Assembly (NCBI GenBank): GCA_900472575.1
Contig: UCIV01000003.1
Coordinates: 287,230 to 351,229 of the forward strand
Length of the DNA stretch: 64,000 nt
Source: Hyphomicrobiales bacterium
GTDB lineage: Bacteria > Pseudomonadota > Alphaproteobacteria > Rhizobiales > Rhizobiaceae
Direction of reading: 5' to 3'
The notes under the pieces are model-generated. The model made no database searches. It was given only the letters and a program-made list of their open reading frames with translations, and was not told the DNA's origin. Position numbers and translations under genes: made by a program. Below, one piece after another: positions 17,900-27,149 of the stretch (positions are counted from its first letter, which is position 1; each line of letters begins with the position of its first letter).

Positions 17900-18922
17900 A
17901 TGAAGAAGATCGGATTTCTCTCTTTCGGCCATTGGACGCCGTCACCCCAGTCGCAGACCCGCTCGGCTGGCGATACGCTTCTGCAGTCCATCGACCTTGC
18001 TGTTGCTGCTGAAGAGCTGGGTGCCGACGGCGCCTATTTCCGCGTTCACCATTTCGCCCGGCAGCTCGCTTCGCCTTTTCCGCTGCTTGCGGCCGTTGGT
18101 GCCAGAACCAGCAAAATCGAGATCGGTACTGGTGTTATCGACATGCGCTACGAGAACCCGCTTTACATGGCGGAAGATGCCGGCGCCGCCGATCTCATTT
18201 CGAAAGGACGTTTGCAGCTGGGTATCAGCCGCGGTTCGCCTGAGCAGGTCATCGATGGATGGCGCTATTTCGGTTATGAACCGGAAGAGGGAAAGACGGA
18301 CGCTGATATGGGGCGCCGCCATGCCGAAGTCTTCCTCGACGTATTGAGAGGGCAAGGTTTTGCCAAGCCCAATCCGCGTCCGATGTTCCCCAACCCTCCG
18401 GGCATGCTTCGGCTTGAGCCGCATTCGGAAGGTCTGCGTGAGCGTATCTGGTGGGGTGCCGGTTCGAATGCAACCGCCATATGGGCCGCACAGAAAGGGA
18501 TGAACCTGCAGAGCTCGACCCTGAAGGATGACGAGACCGGCGAGGCGTTCCACATCCAACAGGCCAAGCAGATCCGCGCCTATCGTGAGGCATGGAAGGA
18601 GGCCGGCCATGGCCGTGAGCCCCGTGTTTCGGTCAGCCGCAGTATCTTTGCTCTGGTTGATGATCGCGACCGGGCCTATTTCGGTCGCGGTGGCAAGGAA
18701 GAGGATTCCATCGGCTTCATCGACGAGAAGACGCGGGCGATCTTCGGTAAGTCCTATGCTGCAGAGCCGGATGTCTTGATCGAGGAACTGCGCAAGGACG
18801 AGGCAATTGCCGAGGCTGATACGCTGCTGTTGACCGTGCCAAACCAATTGGGTGTCGAATACAACGCCCATGTGATCGAGGCCATCTTGAAGCATGTCGC
18901 CCCGGCTCTCGGCTGGCGCTGA
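17900..18922 (+). CDS. LLM class flavin-dependent oxidoreductase
   Basis: A 340-residue luciferase-like monooxygenase (TIM barrel, FMN-dependent). Recognisable segments are MKKIGFLSFGHWTP at the first strand, AEELGADGAYFRVHHFARQ, IEIGTGVIDMRYENPLYMAEDAG, and LQLGISRGSPEQVIDGW. Enzymes of this class oxidise diverse small molecules using reduced flavin from a partner reductase. None is adjacent, so the substrate is unknown. The start at MKKIGFL follows a GGAG site that sits in a possible hairpin; the upstream in-frame ATG at 17885 is within that stem. Confidence 0.88.
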   Translation: MKKIGFLSFGHWTPSPQSQTRSAGDTLLQSIDLAVAAEELGADGAYFRVHHFARQLASPFPLLAAVGARTSKIEIGTGVIDMRYENPLYMAEDAGAADLISKGRLQLGISRGSPEQVIDGWRYFGYEPEEGKTDADMGRRHAEVFLDVLRGQGFAKPNPRPMFPNPPGMLRLEPHSEGLRERIWWGAGSNATAIWAAQKGMNLQSSTLKDDETGEAFHIQQAKQIRAYREAWKEAGHGREPRVSVSRSIFALVDDRDRAYFGRGGKEEDSIGFIDEKTRAIFGKSYAAEPDVLIEELRKDEAIAEADTLLLTVPNQLGVEYNAHVIEAILKHVAPALGWR

Positions 18923-18949
18923 AGCTCATTCGATCAATCCAGAATTAAC

Positions 18950-18978
18950 AATGCCGCCCGAAAGCTTCGGGCGGCATT
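18950..18978. terminator. Bidirectional terminator between the LLM and TPR genes
   Basis: A perfect 13-bp stem (AATGCCGCCCGAA at 18950-18962 with TTCGGGCGGCATT at 18966-18978) lies between convergent genes and is followed on the plus strand by ATTGTTTT. Confidence 0.85.
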
Positions 18979-19015
18979 ATTGTTTTCGGGTCTCAAAGAT
19001 TAGACGTCCTGCCTG

Positions 19016-19852
19016 TCAGGCGCCGCCTCCGCTACGGGTGCGCGCTGCGCCATCGACGGCTGGCTTGTAGTTCGGGTCGAGCCGGACGGCGTGCGAATAG
19101 GACTTGTAAGCGCGAGCGCGGTCACCGCGGCGCTCGTAAACCAGTGCCTGGTTGGCCCAGGATTCGGCGATTTTGTCGTTGAGTTCGATCGCACGGTTGA
19201 AGTCGGCGAAGGCATTGTCGTCGTCGTTCAGAGCGACATAGGAAATGCCGCGGCCGTTATAGGGTTCCGGCGCGCTTGACGACAGCGAAATGGCCTTGGA
19301 AAAATCCTCGATCGCCTGGGCATGCTGACCGCGGACCTGATAGATCAGGCCGCGATTGTGATAGGCACGACCATCGGTCGTATCCAGCTGAATCGCTTTG
19401 TTGAAGTCGTTGAACGCTTCGTCGTTGCGGCCGGCCTGGCGATAGATATTGCCACGGCCGATATAGGCGACGTCATAATTCGGGTTGATCTGCAGCGCGC
19501 GGTTATAATCGTTGGCCGCATCGACCGGCTTGCCCATGTTGCGATAGACGAGCCCCCGGTTGGCATAGGCCTGATAGAACTGCGGATTGAGTTGGATGGC
19601 GCGGTTGAAATCGTCCACTGCACGCTTGAATTCGCCGGCCCGACCATAAGCGGAGCCGCGGCTGTTGTAACCTTCCGGGTCGGATGGGTTCGACTGGATG
19701 ACCGATGAAAGCGAGGCGATGTTTTCCTGCGAGCCTTGCGCGCGATCGACGCGAATAACGTCAGTTGTCGTTGGCCCCGTAGCGCATCCCGCCAAGCTCG
19801 CCATACCGACGAGCACGCCTGTAATCAGGGTGCGAGAGCGTAGGGTGGTCAT
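19016..19852 (-). CDS. TPR-repeat lipoprotein
   Basis: A 278-residue protein. The start MTTLRSRTLITGVLVGMASLAGC ends in a lipobox (LAGC), so it is a lipoprotein. Five to six tetratricopeptide repeats follow with the pattern AYxNRGxxY...A..D..RALQLNPxY; clear examples are AYANRGLVYRNMGKPVDAAN, AYIGRGNIYRQAGRNDEAFN and AYHNRGLIYQVRGQHAQAIE. This resembles NlpI-type proteins that scaffold cell-envelope enzymes. A longer in-frame start would bury the lipobox. No partner is visible nearby. Confidence 0.85.
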   Translation of the reverse strand: MTTLRSRTLITGVLVGMASLAGCATGPTTTDVIRVDRAQGSQENIASLSSVIQSNPSDPEGYNSRGSAYGRAGEFKRAVDDFNRAIQLNPQFYQAYANRGLVYRNMGKPVDAANDYNRALQINPNYDVAYIGRGNIYRQAGRNDEAFNDFNKAIQLDTTDGRAYHNRGLIYQVRGQHAQAIEDFSKAISLSSSAPEPYNGRGISYVALNDDDNAFADFNRAIELNDKIAESWANQALVYERRGDRARAYKSYSHAVRLDPNYKPAVDGAARTRSGGGA

Positions 19853-20030
19853 GAGCGGCAGGGTGGAAGATTCGATTCCATCGGTAGCAACGGAAGTCTT
19901 GGCGGCCATCAGGCGCAGGTCCTTGTATCGGCAGGTTTGAGTCTCAATCGACCCGGTGCAATGAAAAAAGCGGCGGCGCCTAAGTCGCCCCCGCTCCATA
20001 ATCACATAAAAGCGTCGAAAAGACGGCCGA

Positions 20031-20261
20031 TTAACGAGCCGGACGCGGCGTGGACGGCAGCAGGCCTTCGCGCTGCATGCGCTTGCGAGCCAGCTTGCGA
20101 ACGCGACGAACAGCTTCAGCCTTTTCGCGAGCGCGCTTTTCAGAAGGCTTTTCGTAGTAATCGCGCATTTTCATTTCGCGGAAAACACCTTCGCGCTGCA
20201 GCTTCTTCTTGAGAGCGCGGAGAGCCTGATCAACGTTGTTGTCGCGGACAAGTACCTGCAC
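20031..20261 (-). CDS. rpsU: 30S ribosomal protein S21
   Basis: A 76-residue basic protein beginning [25 protein letters not shown] and continuing with [26 protein letters not shown], a signature of bacterial S21. It is longer at the C-terminus than the E. coli protein, as in other alphaproteobacteria. S21 joins the platform of the 30S subunit and helps base pairing of mRNA with the anti-Shine-Dalgarno region. The gene stands alone here. Confidence 0.95.
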   Translation of the reverse strand: MQVLVRDNNVDQALRALKKKLQREGVFREMKMRDYYEKPSEKRAREKAEAVRRVRKLARKRMQREGLLPSTPRPAR

Positions 20262-20639
20262 GTGAAATCCCGTTCCTTTGGTTTGTTGTTCGCCTCAGTC
20301 ACTGTCTGATTTCAAGGCGAAAAAATAGTGATGCCCGGCGAAAGGCCGTGCGATTGGTGAAGGCAGATAACAGATGAGTCTGCGGAAGTCCATATATGCC
20401 GACGCCGTTAATGTGAAAAATGGATGCAAGCTTCTCCGGATGGTTCAAAGCGCCTCTTCGGTCACGAGGCGCGCCCACCGTCTCAATATATCTATTTTGA
20501 TGTGCTTATAAAAATATAAAACCATAGATTGCGTTTCCGTTTTTGCTGATGCAGACTTCGCTTGCGTCAGGGCGCGCAGCAATTCGCATGTCATTTCACC
20601 ATGAAGGGGAGGCTGGCTCGGCCAGCCCAGGGGCGAAGC
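20262..20639. other. Gap between rpsU and a lipoprotein gene
   Basis: This 378-bp gap holds the divergent rpsU promoter and that of the lipoprotein gene. It contains a GC stem (GCGCCTC at 20450-20456 with GAGGCGC at 20466-20472, no T tail) and an AT-rich stretch at about 20487-20525 that could be a promoter. No gene is visible. Confidence 0.4.
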
Positions 20640-21356
20640 ATGTTCAGATTAATCATATGTGCGGGGTTGTTTGTCGGTCTTGCCGGTTGTTCGCCGAATA
20701 TGGCGGTCAAGCCGGTTCAATTCGGGGAAACCAAGGGTGTGGTCAGCGGGGCGAACTTGAGGTTGGTCACTGAGAGACGGCGATCAGCCTATCCGAGCGT
20801 GGTATGCAGCGAGCCCAGCCCGGATTATGCCGTAGCGTTCGGATCCAACCGGACGCTTAAAATCACGCCGCCGGCGGGGTCGTCACGTTCTACCGTAGAG
20901 ACCGGATCCGAGACTTCCGAATTTGTCCTTGAAGGGGAGGGGCGCGCTGAGGCGGTACTTGCGCTGAGGGACGGCCTCTACACTGCATGCCAGAGCTATG
21001 CCAACGGCATTATCGGGAAGGATGCCTATGCCATCATCCTCAGTCAGTATGGTAATCTGCTCCTTGGTCTTGTGGGCAAGGCTGGGGCCGGCGCGGTGCC
21101 TGCCTCCGGCCCCAATGCGGCGATGTCTGCCATGACTGTTGCGTGCATCAGCGGTCACGATGGATCGCGGCCGGGCTCAACCTCCAATTCGCTGCTTACG
21201 CATCAATTCTGCTCCAAGGTATTGCGGGCCGCGCTCGCGCGGTCGGGTCCCTCTGCCGGCGTCACCGTCAACCCGGCGAAAAAAGATGATCCGGTCAAAG
21301 CCAAGCCCGGCGGGAAAAGTCCCGATAAGGGGGCTGATGGCGAGAAGAAGAGTTGA
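20640..21356 (+). CDS. Lipoprotein of unknown function
   Basis: A 238-residue protein. MFRLIICAGLFVGLAGCSPN is a clean lipoprotein signal with the lipobox LAGC; AGGGG precedes the ATG at a proper distance. The mature part has a central segment (ALRDGLYTACQSYANGIIG, then AYAIILSQYGNLLLGLVG) and a low-complexity Lys/Pro/Gly-rich tail (about residues 208-238). I do not recognise a catalytic motif. It is preserved as a free-standing gene between rpsU and the sox operon. Confidence 0.75.
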   Translation: MFRLIICAGLFVGLAGCSPNMAVKPVQFGETKGVVSGANLRLVTERRRSAYPSVVCSEPSPDYAVAFGSNRTLKITPPAGSSRSTVETGSETSEFVLEGEGRAEAVLALRDGLYTACQSYANGIIGKDAYAIILSQYGNLLLGLVGKAGAGAVPASGPNAAMSAMTVACISGHDGSRPGSTSNSLLTHQFCSKVLRAALARSGPSAGVTVNPAKKDDPVKAKPGGKSPDKGADGEKKS

Positions 21357-21414
21357 GCTGCAGGGGTGACCTGATCTTTGCCGGCATTTTCCGTTGTGTC
21401 GAAACAATCCTCCG

Positions 21415-21444
21415 ATGCGTCGCAATATGGCCATTGCGGCGCAT
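21415..21444. promoter_or_regulatory. Inverted repeat upstream of the sarcosine oxidase operon
   Basis: ATGCGTCGCAAT (21415-21426) and ATTGCGGCGCAT (21433-21444) are complementary at 11 of 12 positions around a six-base centre. It lies about 80-110 bases before soxB, with no T tail, so an operator for a sarcosine-responsive regulator is more likely than a terminator. Confidence 0.4.
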
Positions 21445-21525
21445 ATTGATTTGCGATGGGTATCATCCTACCCAAGTCTCTGATGGTCGGATGACCAACG
21501 GAACCGAGCAAGGAAGAGGGGCGCG

Positions 21526-22779
21526 ATGCGCAAATATTCGGTTTTCGCCATAGCCCGCGAGGCAATGCGCGCCCACAAGGGCTGGGAAGCGCAGTGGACG
21601 TCCCCGGAACCACGTTCGAGCTATGATGTGATCATCGTCGGTGCTGGTGGTCATGGTCTGGGAGCCGCTTATTATCTTGCCAAGGAACACGGCATCACCA
21701 ATATCGCGGTGATCGAAAAGGGCTGGCTCGGCGGCGGCAATACCGGCCGCAACACGACAATCATCCGCTCCAATTATCTCTATGAAGAGAGCATGGACAT
21801 CTACGAGCATTCCCTGAAACTTTGGGAAGGCCTGAGCCAGGATCTCAATTACAACGTCATGTATTCGCCGCGCGGCGTGATGATGCTGTCACACAACATC
21901 CATGACCAGCAGTCGTTCAAGCGGCATATCAATGCCAATCGTCTTTACGGTATCGACAACGAGTGGATGACACCGGAACAGGCAAAGGCTTTCGTGCCGG
22001 TTCTCGATATTTCCAAGACCGCGCGTTATCCGATCAACGGTGCGGCGCTGCAGCGCCGCGGCGGCACGGCCCGACATGATGCGGTTGCCTGGGGGTTTGC
22101 GCGCGCTGCAGCGGATCGCGGTGTTCACATCATCCAGAATTGCGAGGTCACGGGCATTCGTCGCGGAACAGGCGGTGAGGTTCAGGGTGTCGAGACATCC
22201 AAGGGCTTTATCGGAGCGAAGAAAATCGGCGTATCGGCCGCCGGCCACTCGTCTGTCGTGATGGAGATGGCGGGCGTGCGCGTACCGCTTGCTTCCAATC
22301 CGCTGCAGGCTTTGGTGTCCGAGCCGATGAAGCCGATCTTTCCGTGCGTGGTCATGTCTAATACCGTGCATGCGTACATCTCGCAGTCCGACAAGGGCGA
22401 ACTGGTCATCGGTGCCGGTACAGACCAGTACAATTCCTATAGCCAGACCGGCGGGCTGCAGATCATCACGCATACGCTGGATGCCATCTGCGAGCTCTTC
22501 CCGATGTTTCGCCGGGTGAAGATGATGCGTCAGTGGGGCGGGATCACCGACAACACGCCGGATCGCTCGCCGATCCAGGGTGTGACGCCGGTTCCGGGCC
22601 TGTTCGTCAATTGCGGTTGGGGTACCGGCGGTTTCAAGGCAACGCCGGGCTCGGCCAATCTCTTCGCTCATCTGATTGCCAAGGGCGAGCCGCACAAGCT
22701 GGCCGCTGGCCTGACGCTTGACCGGTTCCGCACCGGCCGCCTGATCGACGAAGCGGCAGCTGCCGCCGTGGCTCATTGA
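21526..22779 (+). CDS. soxB: Sarcosine oxidase beta subunit
   Basis: A 417-residue FAD-dependent amine oxidase of the DAO family. The dinucleotide fold YDVIIVGAGGHGLGAAYYLA is at about residue 34, followed by GWLGGGNTGRNTTIIRSNYL, typical of SoxB. The C-terminal NCGWGTGGFKATPGSANLFA closes the flavin site. SoxB carries covalent FMN and the substrate-binding FAD, oxidising sarcosine to glycine. It is the first of four tightly linked genes in the order B-D-A-G, the standard order for heterotetrameric sarcosine oxidase. Confidence 0.95.
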   Translation: MRKYSVFAIAREAMRAHKGWEAQWTSPEPRSSYDVIIVGAGGHGLGAAYYLAKEHGITNIAVIEKGWLGGGNTGRNTTIIRSNYLYEESMDIYEHSLKLWEGLSQDLNYNVMYSPRGVMMLSHNIHDQQSFKRHINANRLYGIDNEWMTPEQAKAFVPVLDISKTARYPINGAALQRRGGTARHDAVAWGFARAAADRGVHIIQNCEVTGIRRGTGGEVQGVETSKGFIGAKKIGVSAAGHSSVVMEMAGVRVPLASNPLQALVSEPMKPIFPCVVMSNTVHAYISQSDKGELVIGAGTDQYNSYSQTGGLQIITHTLDAICELFPMFRRVKMMRQWGGITDNTPDRSPIQGVTPVPGLFVNCGWGTGGFKATPGSANLFAHLIAKGEPHKLAAGLTLDRFRTGRLIDEAAAAAVAH

Positions 22780-22795
22780 TTGATAGGGATAGACG

Positions 22796-23152
22796 ATGCT
22801 TTTGATCCACTGCCCCTATTGCGAGGAAGATCGCTCGGAGTTGGAGTTTCGCTGGGCCGGCGAGGCGCATGTCGTGCGGCCGGAAAATATCGCGGCGATT
22901 TCGGACGAGGAGTTCGCCGAATTCTTCTTCCTGCGCAACAACGAAAAAGGCCTTACTTATGAACGGTGGCGGCATATCCACGGCTGCGGCCGTTTCTTTA
23001 ACGCGGCGCGCGATACGGTGAGCGACAGGTTTTTGATGACATACAAGGCTGGCTTGCCGAAGCAGCCGCTGCCGGTGGCTGAGAAATTCGCCGCAATCGC
23101 CGAGGAAAAGTCCGTGGAAACCTGGGAACAGACGGAAGGAGACGCGAGATGA
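22796..23152 (+). CDS. soxD: Sarcosine oxidase delta subunit
   Basis: A 118-residue protein starting MLLIHCPYCEEDRSELEF. The CxxC pair, with His and Cys in HIHGCGRFFN, forms the zinc site of SoxD. The small delta subunit caps the heterotetramer. The gene starts 16 bases after soxB and its stop overlaps the soxA start as ATGA, indicating translational coupling. Confidence 0.95.
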   Translation: MLLIHCPYCEEDRSELEFRWAGEAHVVRPENIAAISDEEFAEFFFLRNNEKGLTYERWRHIHGCGRFFNAARDTVSDRFLMTYKAGLPKQPLPVAEKFAAIAEEKSVETWEQTEGDAR

Positions 23153-26124
23153 GCGCTTCCTCCAATTCCGGCGCATTCCGCATCAAGGGTGCGGGCCGCC
23201 TGACGCCTGCCCGTACGGCCCGCTTTACCTTCGATGGCAAGAGTTATACGGCGCTCGAGGGCGACACGGTTGCCGCGGCACTTCTGGCGCATGGCGTGCA
23301 TCTGCTCGGTCGTTCGTTCAAATATCACCGCCCGCGCGGCATCCTGACTGCTGGCCCGGAAGAACCGAATGCGCTTCTAGATGTGTCGCGTGATGCGGCT
23401 CGCCGCCAGCCGAACGTGCGCGCAACGGTGCAGGAGGTGTTCGACGGTGCGAAGATCTCTTCGCAGAACCGCTGGCCATCGCTGAAATACGATATCGGCG
23501 CCGCCAATGATGTGCTTTCGCCCTTCTTTGCCGTCGGCTTCTACTACAAGACCTTCATGTGGCCGAAAGAGGCTTGGGCTAAGATCTATGAACCGATCAT
23601 CCGTCGCTCGGCGGGGCTCGGTGTTTCGCCGACGGAAGAAGATCCGGATCATTATGCCAGCCGTTATGTGCATTGTGATGTCCTGATCGCCGGTGCCGGT
23701 GTGGCGGGCTTGACGGCGGCACTGTCTGCTGCTGCGACGGGTAAAAAGATCATTCTCGTCGATGAGCAGCCGGAAGTCGGCGGGGCACTGCATTACGACG
23801 CTTCGACGACGATCGACGGCCAGAACGGTTATGATTGGGCGCAGGCGACGGCTGCCAAGCTGAAGGCCATGCCGAATGTCACGGTGCTGACCCGCACGAC
23901 CGTGTTCGGTTATTACAATCACGGTTTTCTTGGTCTCGTCGAACGGATCACAGACCATGTCGCCAAGCCAACCAAGGATGCGCCGCGCGAACGCTTGTGG
24001 CAGGTGCGGACGAAAAAGGTGATCCTCGCGACGGGCTCGATCGAGCGGCACATGGTGTTCGCCAACAATGACCGGCCGGGCATCATGCTGGCATCTGCGG
24101 CGCGCAGTTTTCTCAACCATCACGGCGTGACGGTTGGCCATAATGTCGGGGTCTACACCGCTCATGATTCCGCCTATGAAGCGGCATTCGACCTGAAGCG
24201 TGCCGGGGTTTCTATCGCCGCGATCGTCGATAGCCGCGACAAGCCAGGCGAGGCGGTGCTGGCGGAAGCCCGCAAGCTCGGCATTGATGTTCTGACGGGG
24301 CACGCCGTGGTCGACACGTCGGGTCGTCTGCGGATCAATTCGATGACGGTTGCCCGCAACGGCAATTTCGATCGCCGCAAGATCAAGGTGGATGCGCTGA
24401 TTGTCTCCGCAGGCTGGACGCCGTCCGTGCACCTGTTCTCGCAGTCGCGCGGCAAGCTGAAATTCGACGAGGCTAATCAGCGTTTCGTGCCGGATGTTTA
24501 CGCGCAGAATTCAGTGTCGGCAGGTGGCTGCAACGGTACGGATAATCTCGCCGAGCTGATCGACGAAGCAATCACGGCAGGCGGTGGCAGGATAGCGCTT
24601 TCCGGCGAGAACCGGTTCGAGTGGACTGGTGGCATGATCGGTGCGGCTGAAGGAGCCGGCCCGGACCATGCCGTAAAGGCGTTCGTTGACTTCCAGCATG
24701 ACGTGACAGCCAAGGACATTCGTCTTGCCGTCCGCGAAGGCATGCATTCGATCGAGCATATCAAGCGCTTCACCACCAATGGCATGGCCTCCGACCAGGG
24801 CAAGCTGTCCAACATGCATGGTCTGGCAATCGCTTCGGAGATGCTCGGCAGACCGATCCCGCAGGTGGGTCTCACCACATTCCGCGCGCCCTATACGCCG
24901 GTGACCTATGGCACGCTGATCAACCATTCGCGCGGCGAGTTGTTCGATCCGGCGCGCAAGACGCCGATGCATGCGCTCGAAGAGGCGGAAGGTGCCGAGT
25001 TCGAGGACGTCGGCAACTGGAAACGCGCCTGGTATTTCCCCAAACGCGGCGAGGATATGCACACGGCCGTCAGCCGTGAGTGCAAGACGGTGCGCGATGT
25101 CGCTGGCATTTTCGATGCCTCCACACTCGGTAAGATCGAGGTGGTCGGGCCGGATGCGGCTCAATTTCTCAACCTCCTCTACACCAACGCATGGGATACG
25201 CTGAAGCCGGGAAAATGCCGTTACGGCATCATGACCCGCGAGGACGGCTTCATCTATGACGACGGCGTCGTCGGGCGTCTGGCGGAAGACCGTTTTCATG
25301 TGACGACCACGACCGGCGGTGCGCCGCGCGTGCTCAACCATATGGAAGACTATCTGCAGACGGAATTCCCGCATCTGAAGGTGTGGCTCACTTCGACGAC
25401 CGAACAATGGGCGGTGATCGCGGTGCAGGGGCCGAAGGCGCGAGAGATCATCGAGCCTTTCGTCGAGGGGCAGGATCTTTCCAACGAGGCCTTCCCGCAT
25501 ATGAGCGTTGCCGAGTGCACGGTCATGGGCGTTCCGGCGCGACTGTTCCGTGTCTCGTTCACCGGGGAAGTGGGCTTCGAAATCAACGTGCCTGCCGATT
25601 ACGGCGCAGCAGTGTGGAAGGCGATCTGGGAACGGGCGCAAAGCATGGGTGCCTGCCTCTACGGTACCGAGACCATGCATATTCTGCGCGCCGAGAAGGG
25701 CTATCTCATCGTCGGGCAGGATACGGACGGAACGGTGACGCCGGATGACGCGGGTTATGGCTGGGCCGTCTCCAAGAAGAAAACGGACTTTGTCGGTATC
25801 CGTGGCCTGAAGCGTCCCGACCTTGTGCGCGAAGGTCGCAAGCAACTCGTCGGGCTTATGACCAAGGACCCCAAGGAAGTGCTGGAGGAGGGTGGGCAGA
25901 TTGTTGCCGATCCGAACCAGCCGAAACCGATGACCATGCTCGGTCACGTCACCTCGTCCTACTGGTCGGAAAATCTCGGCCGCTCGATCGCGATCGCGCT
26001 GGTTGCCGGGGGACGGTCTAGGATGGGCGAGACGCTTTATGTGCCAATGGCCGACAAGACGATTGCCGTCGAAGTGACTGACATGGTGTTCTTCGACAAG
26101 GAAGGAGGCCGCATCAATGGCTGA
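23149..26124 (+). CDS. soxA: Sarcosine oxidase alpha subunit
   Basis: A 991-residue protein in three parts. The N-terminal ferredoxin-like segment (about residues 15-105) includes SFKYHRPRGILTAGPEEPNA. A pyridine-nucleotide/NAD-binding region (about 170-500) holds DVLIAGAGVAGLTAALSAA. A GcvT/aminomethyltransferase-like folate domain (about 590-990) contains GEVGFEINVPADYGAAVW and a GTETMHILRAEKGYLIVGQD box. It transfers the sarcosine methyl group to tetrahydrofolate, giving 5,10-methylene-THF. The length is normal for the family. Confidence 0.96.
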   Translation: MSASSNSGAFRIKGAGRLTPARTARFTFDGKSYTALEGDTVAAALLAHGVHLLGRSFKYHRPRGILTAGPEEPNALLDVSRDAARRQPNVRATVQEVFDGAKISSQNRWPSLKYDIGAANDVLSPFFAVGFYYKTFMWPKEAWAKIYEPIIRRSAGLGVSPTEEDPDHYASRYVHCDVLIAGAGVAGLTAALSAAATGKKIILVDEQPEVGGALHYDASTTIDGQNGYDWAQATAAKLKAMPNVTVLTRTTVFGYYNHGFLGLVERITDHVAKPTKDAPRERLWQVRTKKVILATGSIERHMVFANNDRPGIMLASAARSFLNHHGVTVGHNVGVYTAHDSAYEAAFDLKRAGVSIAAIVDSRDKPGEAVLAEARKLGIDVLTGHAVVDTSGRLRINSMTVARNGNFDRRKIKVDALIVSAGWTPSVHLFSQSRGKLKFDEANQRFVPDVYAQNSVSAGGCNGTDNLAELIDEAITAGGGRIALSGENRFEWTGGMIGAAEGAGPDHAVKAFVDFQHDVTAKDIRLAVREGMHSIEHIKRFTTNGMASDQGKLSNMHGLAIASEMLGRPIPQVGLTTFRAPYTPVTYGTLINHSRGELFDPARKTPMHALEEAEGAEFEDVGNWKRAWYFPKRGEDMHTAVSRECKTVRDVAGIFDASTLGKIEVVGPDAAQFLNLLYTNAWDTLKPGKCRYGIMTREDGFIYDDGVVGRLAEDRFHVTTTTGGAPRVLNHMEDYLQTEFPHLKVWLTSTTEQWAVIAVQGPKAREIIEPFVEGQDLSNEAFPHMSVAECTVMGVPARLFRVSFTGEVGFEINVPADYGAAVWKAIWERAQSMGACLYGTETMHILRAEKGYLIVGQDTDGTVTPDDAGYGWAVSKKKTDFVGIRGLKRPDLVREGRKQLVGLMTKDPKEVLEEGGQIVADPNQPKPMTMLGHVTSSYWSENLGRSIAIALVAGGRSRMGETLYVPMADKTIAVEVTDMVFFDKEGGRING

Positions 26125-26689
26125 GCTTGATTCCAATATCGCAACCCGTAGCCTTCCACTTTCCGGTGTTCACGGCGGTTCTGCCGCTGTGCGGCTGGAG
26201 CCGGCGCAACCTGCCGAGCGGATCAATCTGCGTGTAGGCGCCGAGGATGTGTCTGCATTGTCTGCAGCACTTGGCCTCGACCTGCCGGTGAAGCCGAAGA
26301 CGTCCTCCTCTGCTAACGGGCGCACCGCGCTATGGATCGGGCCGGATGAGTGGCTGGTGTTTGCAGACGGCGGCGGTAGCATCGGAAGCAGCCTCACACA
26401 GGCTGCCGCGAGTTCGAACGTGGTGCATTCAGCGACCGATATCTCGCATCGAAACACAGCTATCCTTGTGTCTGGTCCGGGGGCTGCCGCTACGCTCAAC
26501 GCCGGTTGCGCGCTGGATCTCTCGCTCGACGCTTTCCCGATCGGGGCCTGCTCGCGCACGCTGTTCGGCAAGGTGGAAATCGTGCTGCTCAGGACCGCGG
26601 AGAATACGTTCCGGGTAGAAGTCTGGCGGTCTTTCTCCGACTATGCCTTCGGCCTTCTGAGCGAAGGCGCGCGGGATGCGGCGCTGTGA
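26117..26689 (+). CDS. soxG: Sarcosine oxidase gamma subunit
   Basis: A 190-residue protein that overlaps soxA by eight bases. The order, the size and segments such as ALWIGPDEWLVF, VHSATDISHRNTAILVSGPGA and LFGKVEIVLLRTAENTFRVEVWRSF identify SoxG. The gamma subunit is structurally related to the GcvT fold and is needed for assembly. No glyA or purU gene follows, unlike in some sox operons. Confidence 0.93.
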   Translation: MAELDSNIATRSLPLSGVHGGSAAVRLEPAQPAERINLRVGAEDVSALSAALGLDLPVKPKTSSSANGRTALWIGPDEWLVFADGGGSIGSSLTQAAASSNVVHSATDISHRNTAILVSGPGAAATLNAGCALDLSLDAFPIGACSRTLFGKVEIVLLRTAENTFRVEVWRSFSDYAFGLLSEGARDAAL

Positions 26690-26740
26690 CCATCCGGTCT
26701 TCGACCATAGCCTAACTTGATCTTGGCTTATCGATATCGC

Positions 26741-26771
26741 ACCCTCCCGGGTCAAAACGGGAGGGTTTTTC
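26741..26771 (+). terminator. Terminator of the soxBDAG operon, overlapping the next ribosome site
   Basis: ACCCTCCCG (26741-26749) pairs with CGGGAGGGT (26758-26766), followed by TTTTTCT. It is a good terminator for the sox transcript. The right arm contains GGAGG and the next gene starts at 26773, so the same bases serve both purposes. Confidence 0.8.
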
Positions 26772-26772
26772 T

Positions 26773-27078
26773 ATGCCGGAGACTCAATGGATCGTGCTTG
26801 GGCTGGCGGCGGCGATTGCCGGCGGTGCCATTGCTGCCAAACTGGCGGGTGTCGAACTCTGGAAGGGGCTGCTTGTCGGTGGGGCCGCAGCATTGGCCAC
26901 GCTTCTGGCCTCTTTCGCGCCCGGCATCGATCGTGATCTCTCCATGCCGATTGCGGCGTTGATTGCGTCCGGCATTGCCGGTACGATCGTCGGGCTCAGT
27001 GCTTCGCGAACCGCTCCAATCCTGATCGGTGCTGCCGTTCCGCCACTTCTCGGCATGATGATGCTGGATCTGAGTTGA
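26773..27078 (+). CDS. Small hydrophobic membrane protein (101 aa), unknown function
   Basis: A 101-residue protein, nearly all hydrophobic: MPETQWIVLGLAAAIAGGAI, then ELWKGLLVGGAAALATLLASF, MPIAALIASGIAGTIVGLSA and ILIGAAVPPLLGMMMLD suggest four membrane segments. No family is recognised. Its GGAGG ribosome site lies within the 3' arm of the sox terminator stem, so translation would depend on an RNA in which that hairpin is open or on a transcript starting there. Confidence 0.6.
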   Translation: MPETQWIVLGLAAAIAGGAIAAKLAGVELWKGLLVGGAAALATLLASFAPGIDRDLSMPIAALIASGIAGTIVGLSASRTAPILIGAAVPPLLGMMMLDLS

Positions 27079-27149
27079 CAGGTGTATTGCTATTGCAGCC
27101 GCTGCCATCCGGCGGCTAGTCTCTTCAGGCAAAACTCTGGGAGGAGTTC

